40,361 nt of DNA from Scenedesmus sp. ARA3. Lineage: Eukaryota; Chlorophyta; Chlorophyceae; Sphaeropleales; Scenedesmaceae. The first letter of the stretch is position 1. Every line of letters begins with the position of its first letter. Under the pieces are notes generated by a model. That model made no database searches. It was not told the DNA's origin and worked only from the letters and a program-made list of their open reading frames with translations. Below, piece by piece: positions 1-9,407 of this stretch. The position numbers were made by a program, and so were the translations under genes. The stretch is from contig RWJK01000107.1 of the NCBI GenBank assembly GCA_004335835.1, forward strand, positions 1 to 40,361. Reading direction: 5' to 3'.

Positions 1-59
<59 letters not shown>
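1..59 (+). repeat. (TGC)n / CTG microsatellite at window edge
   Basis: The window opens inside a pure TGC/CTG run of at least 19 units. In the frame of the MA3 gene it would encode poly-Cys, so it is more likely the 3' end of an intron just before the exon at 78. Confidence 0.8.
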
Positions 60-61
<2 letters not shown>

Positions 62-77
62 TGCGTGGGCACACCAG

Positions 78-168
78 AGAGAAGGCGGTGCACCTGCTCA
101 GCCTCCTCCTGGGGCGGTGAGTGCATTGCGGCTGGGGGGATGGGGCTGCTGCTGGCGGGGTGCCATGT

Positions 169-204
<36 letters not shown>

Positions 205-377
205 GTCTGATGGACACACCTGCCTTCTGTGTCGCTGCGTGCCATCTGCAGCTGATCAGAGGGCTGGCTGTGTGCGTTTTTGTCCATAGCATGCCGTCCT
301 TGTGCATGAGTGCATCTGTAACAATGTACGGCACATGTTACTGACATTGCATGTCATTTTTGCTGCTGCTGCGCCGC

Positions 378-416
<39 letters not shown>

Positions 417-1906
417 AGTGCCGTTGTGGATGAGGTGCTGCCGCCAGCCTTCCTGGCCAGCTGCCTGCCCTCACTGCCTGATGGAGGCCTGGGCATCACC
501 GTGGTGCAGGCGACAGGTGCGGGCAGTATTATTTCGTGTAAAAACTGCTTGGAAATATGTAAGAACAGCTTAGAAAGATCTGGTGGCTGCCCTGTCTGCC
601 TGATGGAGGCCTGGGCATCACTGTGGTGCAGGCGGCAGGTGCGGGTTTGTCTCCCTTTTTGTCGTGTTATGTGCTTGCACACAACATGGGGTAGCCTGGG
701 CATTGCTGCCTGCCCTCACTGCCAGTCAAGGGCCTGGGCATCACTGTGGTGCAGGCGACAGGTGCGCATGCGGGCGGTGGTTAGCTTGAATTACGTAATT
801 GCGTGCGTCGGCCCCACGCGTATAAAAAGCTGGGAAGGCTTCTCACATGTGCGGTGCTGCCCTGTGCTGTGCCGTCGGCAGAACAGCTGACACAGGCTGC
901 GCTAGAAGTTCACACTGGCATGCTGAGGATGCAGCAAACACATGCTGGGCTGATTATTGTTTACCGGATCTGCTGCGGCTGCAGGCGCCATGCTGAGCCA
1001 GCGGCACGCCGCGGAGCGGCTGCAGACCTGCTGGCACGGCGGCGGCCTGTCGCTGGAGGATGTGCGCAAGCAGATGCGGGACGCGCTGGACGAGTTCATG
1101 GTGGCGGGCAGCAGCAGCGAGGTGGCGGCGGTGAGTGGTTAGCGTTAAGAGTTGTTTGTTGTGTTTCCAGCCACAGTTTTGGCTGCAGCAGCTGCATATG
1201 ATTGTGAGAGTACAGGCATGTTCGGCTACACACTTAGTCGGCAGCCCTCGCGTCGCGTGTCTGGCCTGCTACTCCTTTTTCCATCAGGCTTGCTGCTGCT
1301 GCTGCTGCCGCAGGTGCTCAAGGACCTGGGCCTGCCCCACTTCCACCACGAGCTGGTCAAGGCTGCTGTTGAGCTGGGCTTTGAGTACCCCGACAAGGCG
1401 CAGCAGCTGACGGGGCTGCTGAGGCAGCTCAGCGGCAGCGGCGTCATCAGCAGCACGCAGATGGCACAGGTGCGGACAATGGACTTTCGTCTCGTGTTTT
1501 TCCTTCCTTTTATTCCGCGAAAGACCAGCTCGGGATCCTCGAGGGGAAAACTTGTTGATAGCATGCTGTACTGTGCGCTGTAAACTTCATTCAGAATAGC
1601 CTGGCGGCCTGTTCTGTGACTGTTGCGTGGCGTTGAGAATGTGCAGTCACATGCACGTCTGTCAACATCACCGAGACGAGCCGATTCATGTTTATTGCTT
1701 GACGGCACCATCTATTGTACAATTCTTACGTCCATCTTCCGCACTTTGTTCCGCCACTTGTCTCGCAGGGCCTGAAGCGCATAAAGGACTCCATGGCGGA
1801 TGAGACGCTGGACGCGCCAGGCGCCCCGGCAGCTTTTGAGAAGCTGCTGGCGCAGGCGGCAGCAGAGGGCTGGCTGCCCGCAGAGACGGCTGCACTCACC
1901 GCCTAG
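78..1906 (+). CDS. MA3-domain protein (PDCD4/plant MRF-like), 3' part of gene
   Basis: The gene is 5'-truncated by the window edge. Exons that join in frame are 78-116, 419-516, 985-1130, 1314-1469 and 1769-1906 (stop TAG). The joined protein reads REKAVHLLSLLLGR, then AVVDEVLPPAFLASCLPSLP, then the MLSQRHAAERLQTCW segment, EDVRKQMRDALDEF, DLGLPHFHHELVKAAVELGF and GLKRIKDSMADETLDAPGAP, ending in GWLPAETAALTA. This order is that of an MA3 domain, the HEAT-like fold by which PDCD4, eIF4G and plant MRF proteins bind eIF4A and adjust translation. The closing Gly-Trp-Leu segment resembles the last MA3 domain of MRF proteins. Phases match at every junction, which supports the model. The first visible acceptor is placed after ACACCAG at 77; a start further upstream cannot be excluded. 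Family assignment is strong; the number of MA3 repeats upstream is unknown. Confidence 0.85.
172..418 (+). repeat. Two CTG runs in MA3-gene intron, second ends in the acceptor
   Basis: The intron 117-418 holds a 10-unit CTG run at 172-201 and a 12-unit run at 380-415. The second run is followed directly by CAG (416-418), which is the splice acceptor of the next exon, so the triplet run occupies the place of the usual pyrimidine tract. Confidence 0.8.
461..766 (+). repeat. Three spaced copies of an exon end plus splice donor
   Basis: The last ~56 bases of MA3 exon 419-516 with the following donor (461-522) recur at 584-645 and 705-766 inside the intron 517-984. The copies share the segment ending GTGGTGCAGGCGACAGGTGC with few changes (GCGGCAG in copy 2). 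Starts are 123 and 121 bases apart, while the sequence between copies has diverged. Confidence 0.8.
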
Positions 1907-3850
1907 CGCAACTTGCTGTGGATATGAAATCCAGCTCACAGTCTAGATGGAAAAGCATGACCTCCTGCGGCTGCGGGTAACGTTGTGTTACAGCGGCCTA
2001 GTTTTTGGTCGAGGTGCATGATGGGCTCGCGCTGGAGTGCTTTAGGGTTGGTTTCCAGCTGGCAGGCATGCGCATGCGGGGGCTGATACGAATGGTCAAA
2101 TGCAGCAGCTGCACAGCCCTGTGAGGCAGTTTAGTTGGTGCATCCATTATCTGGTCCAGAAGCTTCCTTGTCACTTGCCTTTGCCAGCGGCACTGATAGC
2201 TGTCAACTCTTGCAATTGCAGAAGCCCACTCTCCCTGTACATTATGCCTGAGGCATCTAATGCCTGCACGCCATGCAAGAACTTGCAGCTGTGTTTCAGC
2301 AGTAGCTTTGCTGCTTTCAAAGTTGTGGGATTGCTGGGGTATTGTTGCAGCGCTCACTAGCAGGCGTTGCATTGCCCGCTGGGGATCTTGCTAGGTTGGT
2401 AGGAGCTAGTGTCTCGTTATGCACTTTGTTGTTGGCATGCTGGCAGTTGCTGCTGCTGTCGTGCCGGCAGTCACCTTTACGTCTGGGAGTTGCTCTGTAA
2501 TCTGCTGCTCCGTAGCTTAGCCTCCTAGCTCAGCCTACTAGTTGTACTCTTTCAAGTTGGCCACACATGCTACCATGACTGACGTGGCTCAGCCAGCGGT
2601 GCAGCGCAGGCTTTTCAAGGCTCAGTGCTGTGATCAGTCAGTGTGGCTGTCAGGTCGGTGCCCACTGCCATGCAGTACAAAGAATTACAGGAAACACAAT
2701 ACATTCTGCATTAGCCATTGCCCTGCACACCAGCACTGTAGCCTTGAAATTGCAAGTTCAAGCTTGACTCACGTTGCAGTCCACAAATGTTACCGTAACC
2801 AAGCGCGGTGATTCACGCAACAGCACACCCACTACATGACTGTGGTACAGTCATTGTAGGGTCAGGGCTGACACACCAAACGTTGGCGATGGATCAGAAC
2901 ACCCATATGCTCAGCTCGCACCTGCGCAGCTGCAGAGTCGGATGTGCATGCATGCACATGACGCGTTCTGTGTGCATGCACTGCATGGCATGTGCCAAAC
3001 AACTGCAGCATGCCTACCACTCTTTGGCCATGAAACATTGCACCAAAAAAACCTGCTGCCAGCTGGCTTGCGTGTCTGCTGCCAGCCATGGCAAGCAGGC
3101 AGGCTTGTACAACTTCAGAATGAAGCACGTGGATGACACCGCTTCTTCACAAAACACATCCCTCGCGCACAGCAACCACAGTAGGGGGCTTGTCCAGCCG
3201 ATGGTCAACCACAAAGGTTAAAATAAAGTTCCATCAAAGCCAGACCATACATCATATATGGCAGTGCCATAGCGCTGACAGACACGCAGTCATGGTGCAG
3301 CACCTGCATCATACCCCCGCACATCCTGCTGTCATCCCACAGTAACTGCCACCAACTCCGCCGGCACCCTTTGACAAATCCAAAGAGCACAACAGTGCTG
3401 ACACCCGATTCGCGCCTCGCGCCACACAACCCACTGTGTCTGGTGAGCATCTGGCGTCCTCTCCTGCGCAGGCAGGATGTGTCAAACCAGACACCCACAT
3501 ACTAGTACGGCACAACCACCAAAGTCCGGTGCAAACAGGCACCCAACCAATACCCTGGCTCTCACACTATGACTGTACACCACCTTTTGCTGCAGGACAA
3601 GCCACTTCTTCTGCATTCATCCAAAAGAACTCTACTACTAACATCACTATGATAGTTGGCAAGCCATACACAGACAGACAACACCAGCTGACCATGCAAA
3701 GACCTACACGCCTCACCAACACGCCTCTCTACTCTAGGTAGCACCTGTGCTGCTACCTAAGCCGGCGCCGGCATCAACAGCTAGCACTGCGCCTCAGCAG
3801 CTACCGCAACCCCGCCGCCTGACCGTGCACACGTTCCTACGCAGCTGCTA
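1907..3850. other. Intergenic: convergent 3' regions, no gene seen
   Basis: No frame here shows protein-like content. The + strand is G+T-rich to about 2550 and C+A-rich from about 2800. That fits the 3' region of the upstream + gene meeting that of the downstream - gene. A TGTAA (2496-2500), the usual chlorophyte polyadenylation signal, lies on the + strand, and TTACA (TGTAA on the - strand) lies near 2685. A perfect 18-base palindrome, ATGTGCATGCATGCACAT, is at 2942-2959. Confidence 0.6.
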
Positions 3851-6822
3851 TCAGCTCTTCTTTATCAGAAAGTCAGGCAGGTCTGTCACAGACTCCACAC
3901 TGCTCTTGTTCCACCAGGCACCTTCCAACCCATCATATGACAAGCCCTCATCTAGCACACCCTGCCCGCTGCCCACCGCCGCACCCACACGCAGCACATC
4001 GCTGCCGCAGCTGCTGCCTACATATGCGCCAGCGCCGCCGCCATTGCCAGCTGCACCACCCTGCTGCTGTTGCTGCTGTGTCTGCTGCGGCTGCTGCAGC
4101 AGCAAGTCGAAGGGATCCGGCTCGTATCCACCGCCTGTTAGCATCCTGGCATCTGTGCCTGCCAACCCCTGCCCCTCCCCATCATGCACTGGCTGATCCC
4201 ACTGCTCAGCTAGCCCCATGCCGCTGTGCTCTGCTGCTGCTGCTGCTGCTGCACTATCCCCAGAATGTGGAGCACTAGCTGCCCCTGGGACATCTCCTAG
4301 CCCCAGTGCCTTTGATGGCACTGCAGCCACTGCACTGTCACTGCTGCTCTTTCCCTCTGCAATGCGTGCAGCAGCCCTCAGCTGCTGGTACTCCTGCTCA
4401 CTAGGGCACGCGCAGCTAGCCACGCCTGCAGCAGCCTTGATCAGGTGCACCTGCTGCAGCGCATTCTCCAGCAGCAGCTGCATCTCCTTGCCGCGCAGCA
4501 GCAGCTGCTGCAGCTGCTCAGGGCGGCAGTAGCGTGCCTCTAGGCCCAATGCAAGCTGCAACAGCTCCCCAACATCACCCGCAGCACCAGCAGCATCATC
4601 CGTTGCTGCCGCTGCTGCTGGGTCGCCATTTGATGCTGCTCCACCACTACTGGCAACCCCTGCAGCTGCTGCTGGCTCCTCAAGCAAGCCATCAAGGTCA
4701 GTCGGCAGCTGCTGCTGCTTGCGCGTGCTGCCCGATGCGGCTGCAGCCGCCGCGGCTTTCTTCACCAGCTGCAGCAGCAGCAGCAGCCGCTGCTTTGTGT
4801 CTGCCAGCTCCTCCTGCAGAGCCTGCTTCTCACTAACTGCCTTCAGCAACTCAAAGCCCACTGAACCCTCATCATGACTGATGCCTTGCTGCTGCTGCTG
4901 CTTGGTCTGCGGCTCCTGTGGTTGCTGATCAGTGGCATCTTGGGTGCCTTGTGATGCGTCAGCAGTTGCCGGCTTGTCTGTGAGCTGAGAGGAAGCAGTC
5001 TCCTGACTTGGCATCTGCTGACTTGGCAGGCACTGGCCAGCAGCATCAGATGCAGCCGCATCTGCTGCTGCATTTGCAGCCACAGGTTGCTCAGTGCTGC
5101 TGCCAGCTGCTGCTGCTGCAGCCTGCTGCTCCTGCAGCTGCACCTGCAGCTGCTTGAGCTGCTGCTGCAGCCCTGCAGCTTCAGCAGCAGCTGCCTCAGC
5201 AGCCGCGCGTGCCTCTACCAGCTCTGCTTCAGCAGCTGCGGCGCGCTCAGCTGCTGCTGTAGCTGCAGCAGCATCTGCCGCCTCTGCACTATCAACACCC
5301 TGCTGCTGCATGCCCTCCTGTACTGCTGCAACACCAGCTGCCCTTGCCGCTTCAGCCTGCTGCAGCTGCCCCTTCAAGCTGCTCAGCTCAGCCCTGATCT
5401 CATCTAGCTGCTCCCTAACCTCATCACGCTGTGCAGCGGCTGACTCAGCTGCCTGCTGCGCCTCCTGCAGTGCACCCCGCACCTCTACTAGCTCCCGCTG
5501 CTGCTGCAGCAGCTGCTCAGCCGCCGCTGCTGCCACGTCGCCTTGCTCCTGCTGTAGCTGCGCCTGCAGCTGCACCACAGCCAGCTCCTGCTGCCGCTGC
5601 AGCTCCTTCACCTGTGCTTCACGCGCCAGCAAGTCCTCCTGGGCTTCTATGAGTGCTGCCTGGCTCTGCTGCAGCCAGCCTTTCAGCTGCACAATGCTTT
5701 GCTGGTCAGGAGTCATCAGGGAAGAGCGCTGCGTCAGCTGCTGCTGCCGCATGCCGCGCACAGGCGTCACAAGCCCTGCCTCGCCAGCAGCAGCCGCAGC
5801 GGCAGCATCAGCAGCAAACGCAGACGCTGCAGCAGCAGCTGCACTGCTGCCTGCCAGCGGGCTGGCAGCTGCATCCACGTTGGTGACTCCAGGAAAGTCA
5901 AAATCTAGGTCAGCGACCGCAGCGTCAGCATTGCTGTGCCGCCGCCTGCCCCTGTTGCCTGGCAGGCTCGCAGACAGGCGTGACAGTGCCTCTTCTGCTT
6001 CCAGCAGCCTTTCCTGCAAGCCTTGAATCTCTGCATGTGCTTGCTGCTCAGATGATCGCAGGTCCCGCATCTCCGCCTCTCTCATAAACTGTAAATCGGT
6101 CTGCTCAGCTTCTGCTGCCTTTAGCTGCTGCACCTGAGCCCGCGCTGCTTCAAGCTCTGCCCGTGCTGCTGCCAGCTCCGTGCGGCTGTCTGCAAGCTGC
6201 TGCTGCAGCTGCTGCTGTGCCTGCTGCGCCTGCTGCAGCTGCTGCTGCTGGCTTGGTGAGGCATGTGCTGCAGATATGCCTGCCAGTAGCTGCCTTGTTT
6301 TGACCTGCTTTGCTGATATTGTGGCAAGCAGCAGCCTGCACATGAGCGGTACCGGTGCATGGAGGTTGGTGTTTATCACTATACAAAGACTCGCAGGTGA
6401 AGCAATTACTAGCCAAGCGCATGGTGCAGGACGCACCAAGAACCCGCAATGCTGTGAAGTCATGCATGCTCCAGGCACCCTCCAGCATGCACAGCAGCCC
6501 CTTTCCTGCAAGCAACCCTGCTGCCACCTGCATCAAGCAGCATAACCAGGAACAATAATCATCACTGTGCTGCCGGAAGTGCAGCAGTGCTCACCTGATG
6601 CTGGCATTAGCCTCTCCCTGTGCAGCGCCGTGCTGCTGTAAAAGCAGCCCCAGGCATGCCACACGCTCGCACACTGGCAGCAAGGACGGGTCGATGCTGC
6701 TGCAGGGTGTGCCCTGTGGGCTGCTGTGCTGCTGGTCGGGGTGCTGGCCTGGCTGCAGCTGCTGGGCGCTGCCTGCTGCTGGCTGTGTCCCTTTTGCATC
6801 TTCTGTGTGGTGCTGCTCCTTT

Positions 6823-6871
<49 letters not shown>

Positions 6872-7199
6872 CTTGCACTGCCGGTGCATGGTGTTGCCCG
6901 TGCAGCACCGTCTGCTGCTGCTGCTCCCCGATGGCAGCATGCTGCTGCCCTGCCTGCTGTGGCTGCAGCTGCCCTGGATGCATGAAGTCTATAAAAGGGT
7001 CGCTGCTTGCAGCCAAGTGAGGTGGCAGATGTTCAGCACTGGCAGTGGAAGCCCACAGGTGTGACACATCTGCTGCTGCTGCTGGGCTGCTGCCCTCCTG
7101 CTGCTGCTGGTGGGTACCAGTGTCGTTATCCGTCACCTGTGCTGCATCAGCGGCCGCGGGATCCAGGAGGTCATCGAAATCTATGAGGCTTGCCTGCAT
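3851..7199 (-). CDS. Coiled-coil Q/A-rich protein with clathrin-box and DPF motifs
   Basis: Two exons: 7199-6595 and 6335-3851 (stop TAA), with a 259-base intron that starts GTGAGC and ends TGTGCAG. The phase 2/1 junction joins ..NASI-R-LLLATISAKQ. The product is 1029 residues. The start is the ATG at 7199, giving MQASLIDFDDLLDP. LIDFD (5-9) fits the clathrin-box pattern L-phi-x-phi-[DE], and DPF at 67-69 and 942-944 fits the AP-2 alpha-ear ligand. Between them are a 15-Gln run (CTG on the + strand, 6825-6869), long heptad-like helices (for example ADSRTELAAARAELEAARAQ and LVEVRGALQEAQQAAESAAA) and Ala/Gln-rich linkers. The C-terminus ends TDLPDFLIKKS. I do not recognise a named family. An endocytic or vesicle-trafficking accessory role is inference from short motifs only. 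Confidence 0.8.
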
Positions 7200-7293
7200 C
7201 TGTTGCTGTGTTGGTGGTACTGCTGTCTGCAGTGCAGGGGGAGCTGAGCTCTGACCGAGAGCCTAAGCTGTATAAGTCTCGGTACAGGTAAGG
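7200..7293. promoter_or_regulatory. Short divergent promoter region with inverted repeat
   Basis: This interval lies between the start of the coiled-coil gene (-) and that of the tentative small gene (+). It contains perfect 7-base arms ACCGAGA (7254-7260) and TCTCGGT (7277-7283), enclosing a TATA-like TATAAG. Promoter function is inferred from position only. Confidence 0.35.
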
Positions 7294-8030
7294 ATGCTAA
7301 CGCGCTTAATGCGGGGTTGGCGAACTACAGCAGGGTGGAGGGCCTGTTGCGTGCCCGAGTCCGCACGGCCTGGCACTATCATACAGCAGCTGCTGCACCA
7401 CAAAACGTCTTTATTGCTGACAAAAGTAGAATGGTCCCAAGGTAGTCTCTCTCAACACATCGCAGCTTGTGTCTCGTTCGTGGATGCGATGCAGACACCA
7501 AAAACAAAGTAAAGTGAAAGCATATGCAGCAATAGTGTCTCGGTGAGCAGAACAGCGGGAGGGAGCTGTGGGTTCACCATCATCAGACAATGCCAAGGTA
7601 TGTCATACCGCGTTTTTGGCCAACTCCTGAAAGCACGCTGTGGTTGGCATGTACTGCTCTTGAGAAGCATTTGTATGTTACCAAAGTCCCTGGTGCTTGC
7701 TGCATCTCACACACCGTCAACAGTGTTGGACGCTGGGCAATGTTGGCCCAAGCGCACTCAGTGGGCAGGGGCACCTTGCCCTTCTGCTCAACACATACAG
7801 GCCCCCTATCTGCAGGCAAATAACTGGCACAGCGAACTGCCCTAACAGCTTGAAAAGTGCAACCTAACTGCCAGCCGTGCGCAGTGTACTACGATGCAGC
7901 CTGGCCTCGCTGTTGCCCACTGTGACAGACCCGCATTCAGTGCGTGCGCCCTGGTGTCAACCGCAGCAACGGGCAGCTGTTCCTGCAGGTGGAGCAGTTT
8001 GAGGAGCTACATGCATATGCACGCCTGTAG
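7294..8030 (+). CDS. Tentative small three-exon gene, possibly organelle-targeted
   Basis: The candidate exons are 7294-7441, 7551-7597 and 7929-8030 (stop TAG), giving 98 residues. The two introns run GTAGTC..GAGCAG and GTATGT..GACAG, and phases agree. The N-terminus MLTRLMRGWRTTAGWRACCV is Arg-rich without acidic residues, like a mitochondrial presequence. The last exon encodes TRIQCVRPGVNRSNGQLFLQ followed by VEQFEELHAYARL. It is strikingly protein-like and is preceded by a stop in the same frame just upstream of the acceptor, as expected for an intron. I recognise no family. The last exon is better supported than the first two. Confidence 0.35.
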
Positions 8031-8205
8031 GTCTGTGCTAAATTTTCAGTAAAGTCTGTGTTGATGAAGTCTGTGTTAATATATTTTAATATGTTAAAAC
8101 TGCTCTGTATCTCACTTGAATGCCATATGGCCATGCATGGCCAGTGCTCTTAAGATACAAGCTCATTGAGCACTGCACCTGCATCATGCTCTCTGCAGTT
8201 TCAAG

Positions 8206-8656
8206 CTACTTGGTGACATCCTGTGGATAGCTGATGTAGTGGTTGCCCAATGAGCCTGTCATTGGCTCGAAAACAGGCTGTGTTCCAGTCGTGTAGCACT
8301 CACCGGCTAGTACCACTTCCGCTGGCGCCAGCCTGAAAGTCGATTGCGACGTTATGGGTGCCCCTTGTTGCTGCCAGCAGGCATCTATACAATGCGCCCT
8401 GCACTGTCATTGAACAGTGATGTTCAACTTATAAGTTGACTAATTAGTCAAGCAAGGAATGCCTGTAGCAGTGCCTTGGCAAAATATCGAAGTTGCTACC
8501 TGTGACTGGCACACGGAAGTCGCTGAGCAACAGGTGCTGTGCAGCATTGCTGACATGCAACACAGCCAGGAGCCAGGAGCCTTCGGGCAGGGGTACTTCT
8601 GGACCAGCTTTGCTTGCAGGTGAATGATTGTGCATCAGCATCTGAATGGACTCCAT
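8206..8656 (-). CDS. Tentative small three-exon gene, unknown product
   Basis: The candidate exons are 8656-8500, 8370-8314 and 8255-8206 (stop TAG), giving 87 residues. The start is the ATG at 8656 (MESIQMLMHN). Exon 1 encodes the protein-like stretch PEVPLPEGSWLLAVLHVSNA and then HLLLSDFRVPVT. Exon 2 encodes TRGTHNVAIDFQAGASG, and exon 3 SLGNHYISYPQDVTK. Exon 2 also has a better donor (GTGAGT, exon end 8304), but that leaves the wrong phase for exon 3, so the joining is uncertain. Exon 3 could begin earlier, adding PVFEPMTG. No family recognised. It would converge on the + gene ending at 8030. Confidence 0.33.
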
Positions 8657-9407
8657 TGTTTACGTCGGACCAGGTCGGGACGTAATTGGACGGATTAAGA
8701 CAGTAAATGCACATACACGCATCTTCATGAGACAAATTGTGAGTGATTCATGCATGGCATCTGGCACTTTTAGCTTCAAACCGTGCATAAGGAAAGCAGA
8801 AGGCTGTCTGACCAGCCTGTCAGACCAGCCTGCTGTGGTATTACTTTATCAACACGGGGCTGGGCGACACTGCACGGTATCAAGTATGCGCGTTGAAGTG
8901 CTGACAAAGAACTTGATCGCAATAATCAATGTTGCTGCCATCGAGTGGAGCGGCTCAGTGCCATAAACACAAGCATTGATGCCCATGCTGGTGCAGCTGT
9001 TTGATGGCACACTCCGCTGCAACGGGATAACTTCACAGGCTCGGAAATGTTTTTAAGGTTACGTTTCTGAGTAAATACGCCAAGCCACATCCTGCGAACG
9101 TTGTGGGGTTTTGGGCCCAAGTTTGTGAACTTTCTTATCAGGTGCGAGACGCACTCCCCACTCCACACCCACCGCGCCACACTACCCACCTTATACCATC
9201 AACTTAGATAAGATCGGCTGTCTGGCCTGCTCTCTGCCTCGCATCAGTTCCCGTCGCTTTCCGGTGTATTTCGGCAATTTACATACGTCAAACAGTTTCT
9301 TTTCTTTACTTTCAGCTGATAATCGAAAAGGCAGGAGCAGACTGGCACGTAGGAGACACCAGTTGCTGAGGGAGACGTCAGCACTCTCATAGCCCACCAG
9401 CTTCTCC
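8657..9407. other. Intergenic: upstream region of transporter gene
   Basis: No coding frame with convincing content was found. The stretch separates the divergent tentative gene (-) and the transporter gene (+), so it should hold their promoters, but no specific element could be identified. Confidence 0.5.

Noticed and set aside
5094..6026. 310-residue + strand open frame rich in Cys/Ser/Ala
   Set aside because: It is the antisense of the Q/A-rich coiled-coil gene; CAG-rich coding DNA keeps all frames open. Its composition has no domain or hydrophobic pattern.
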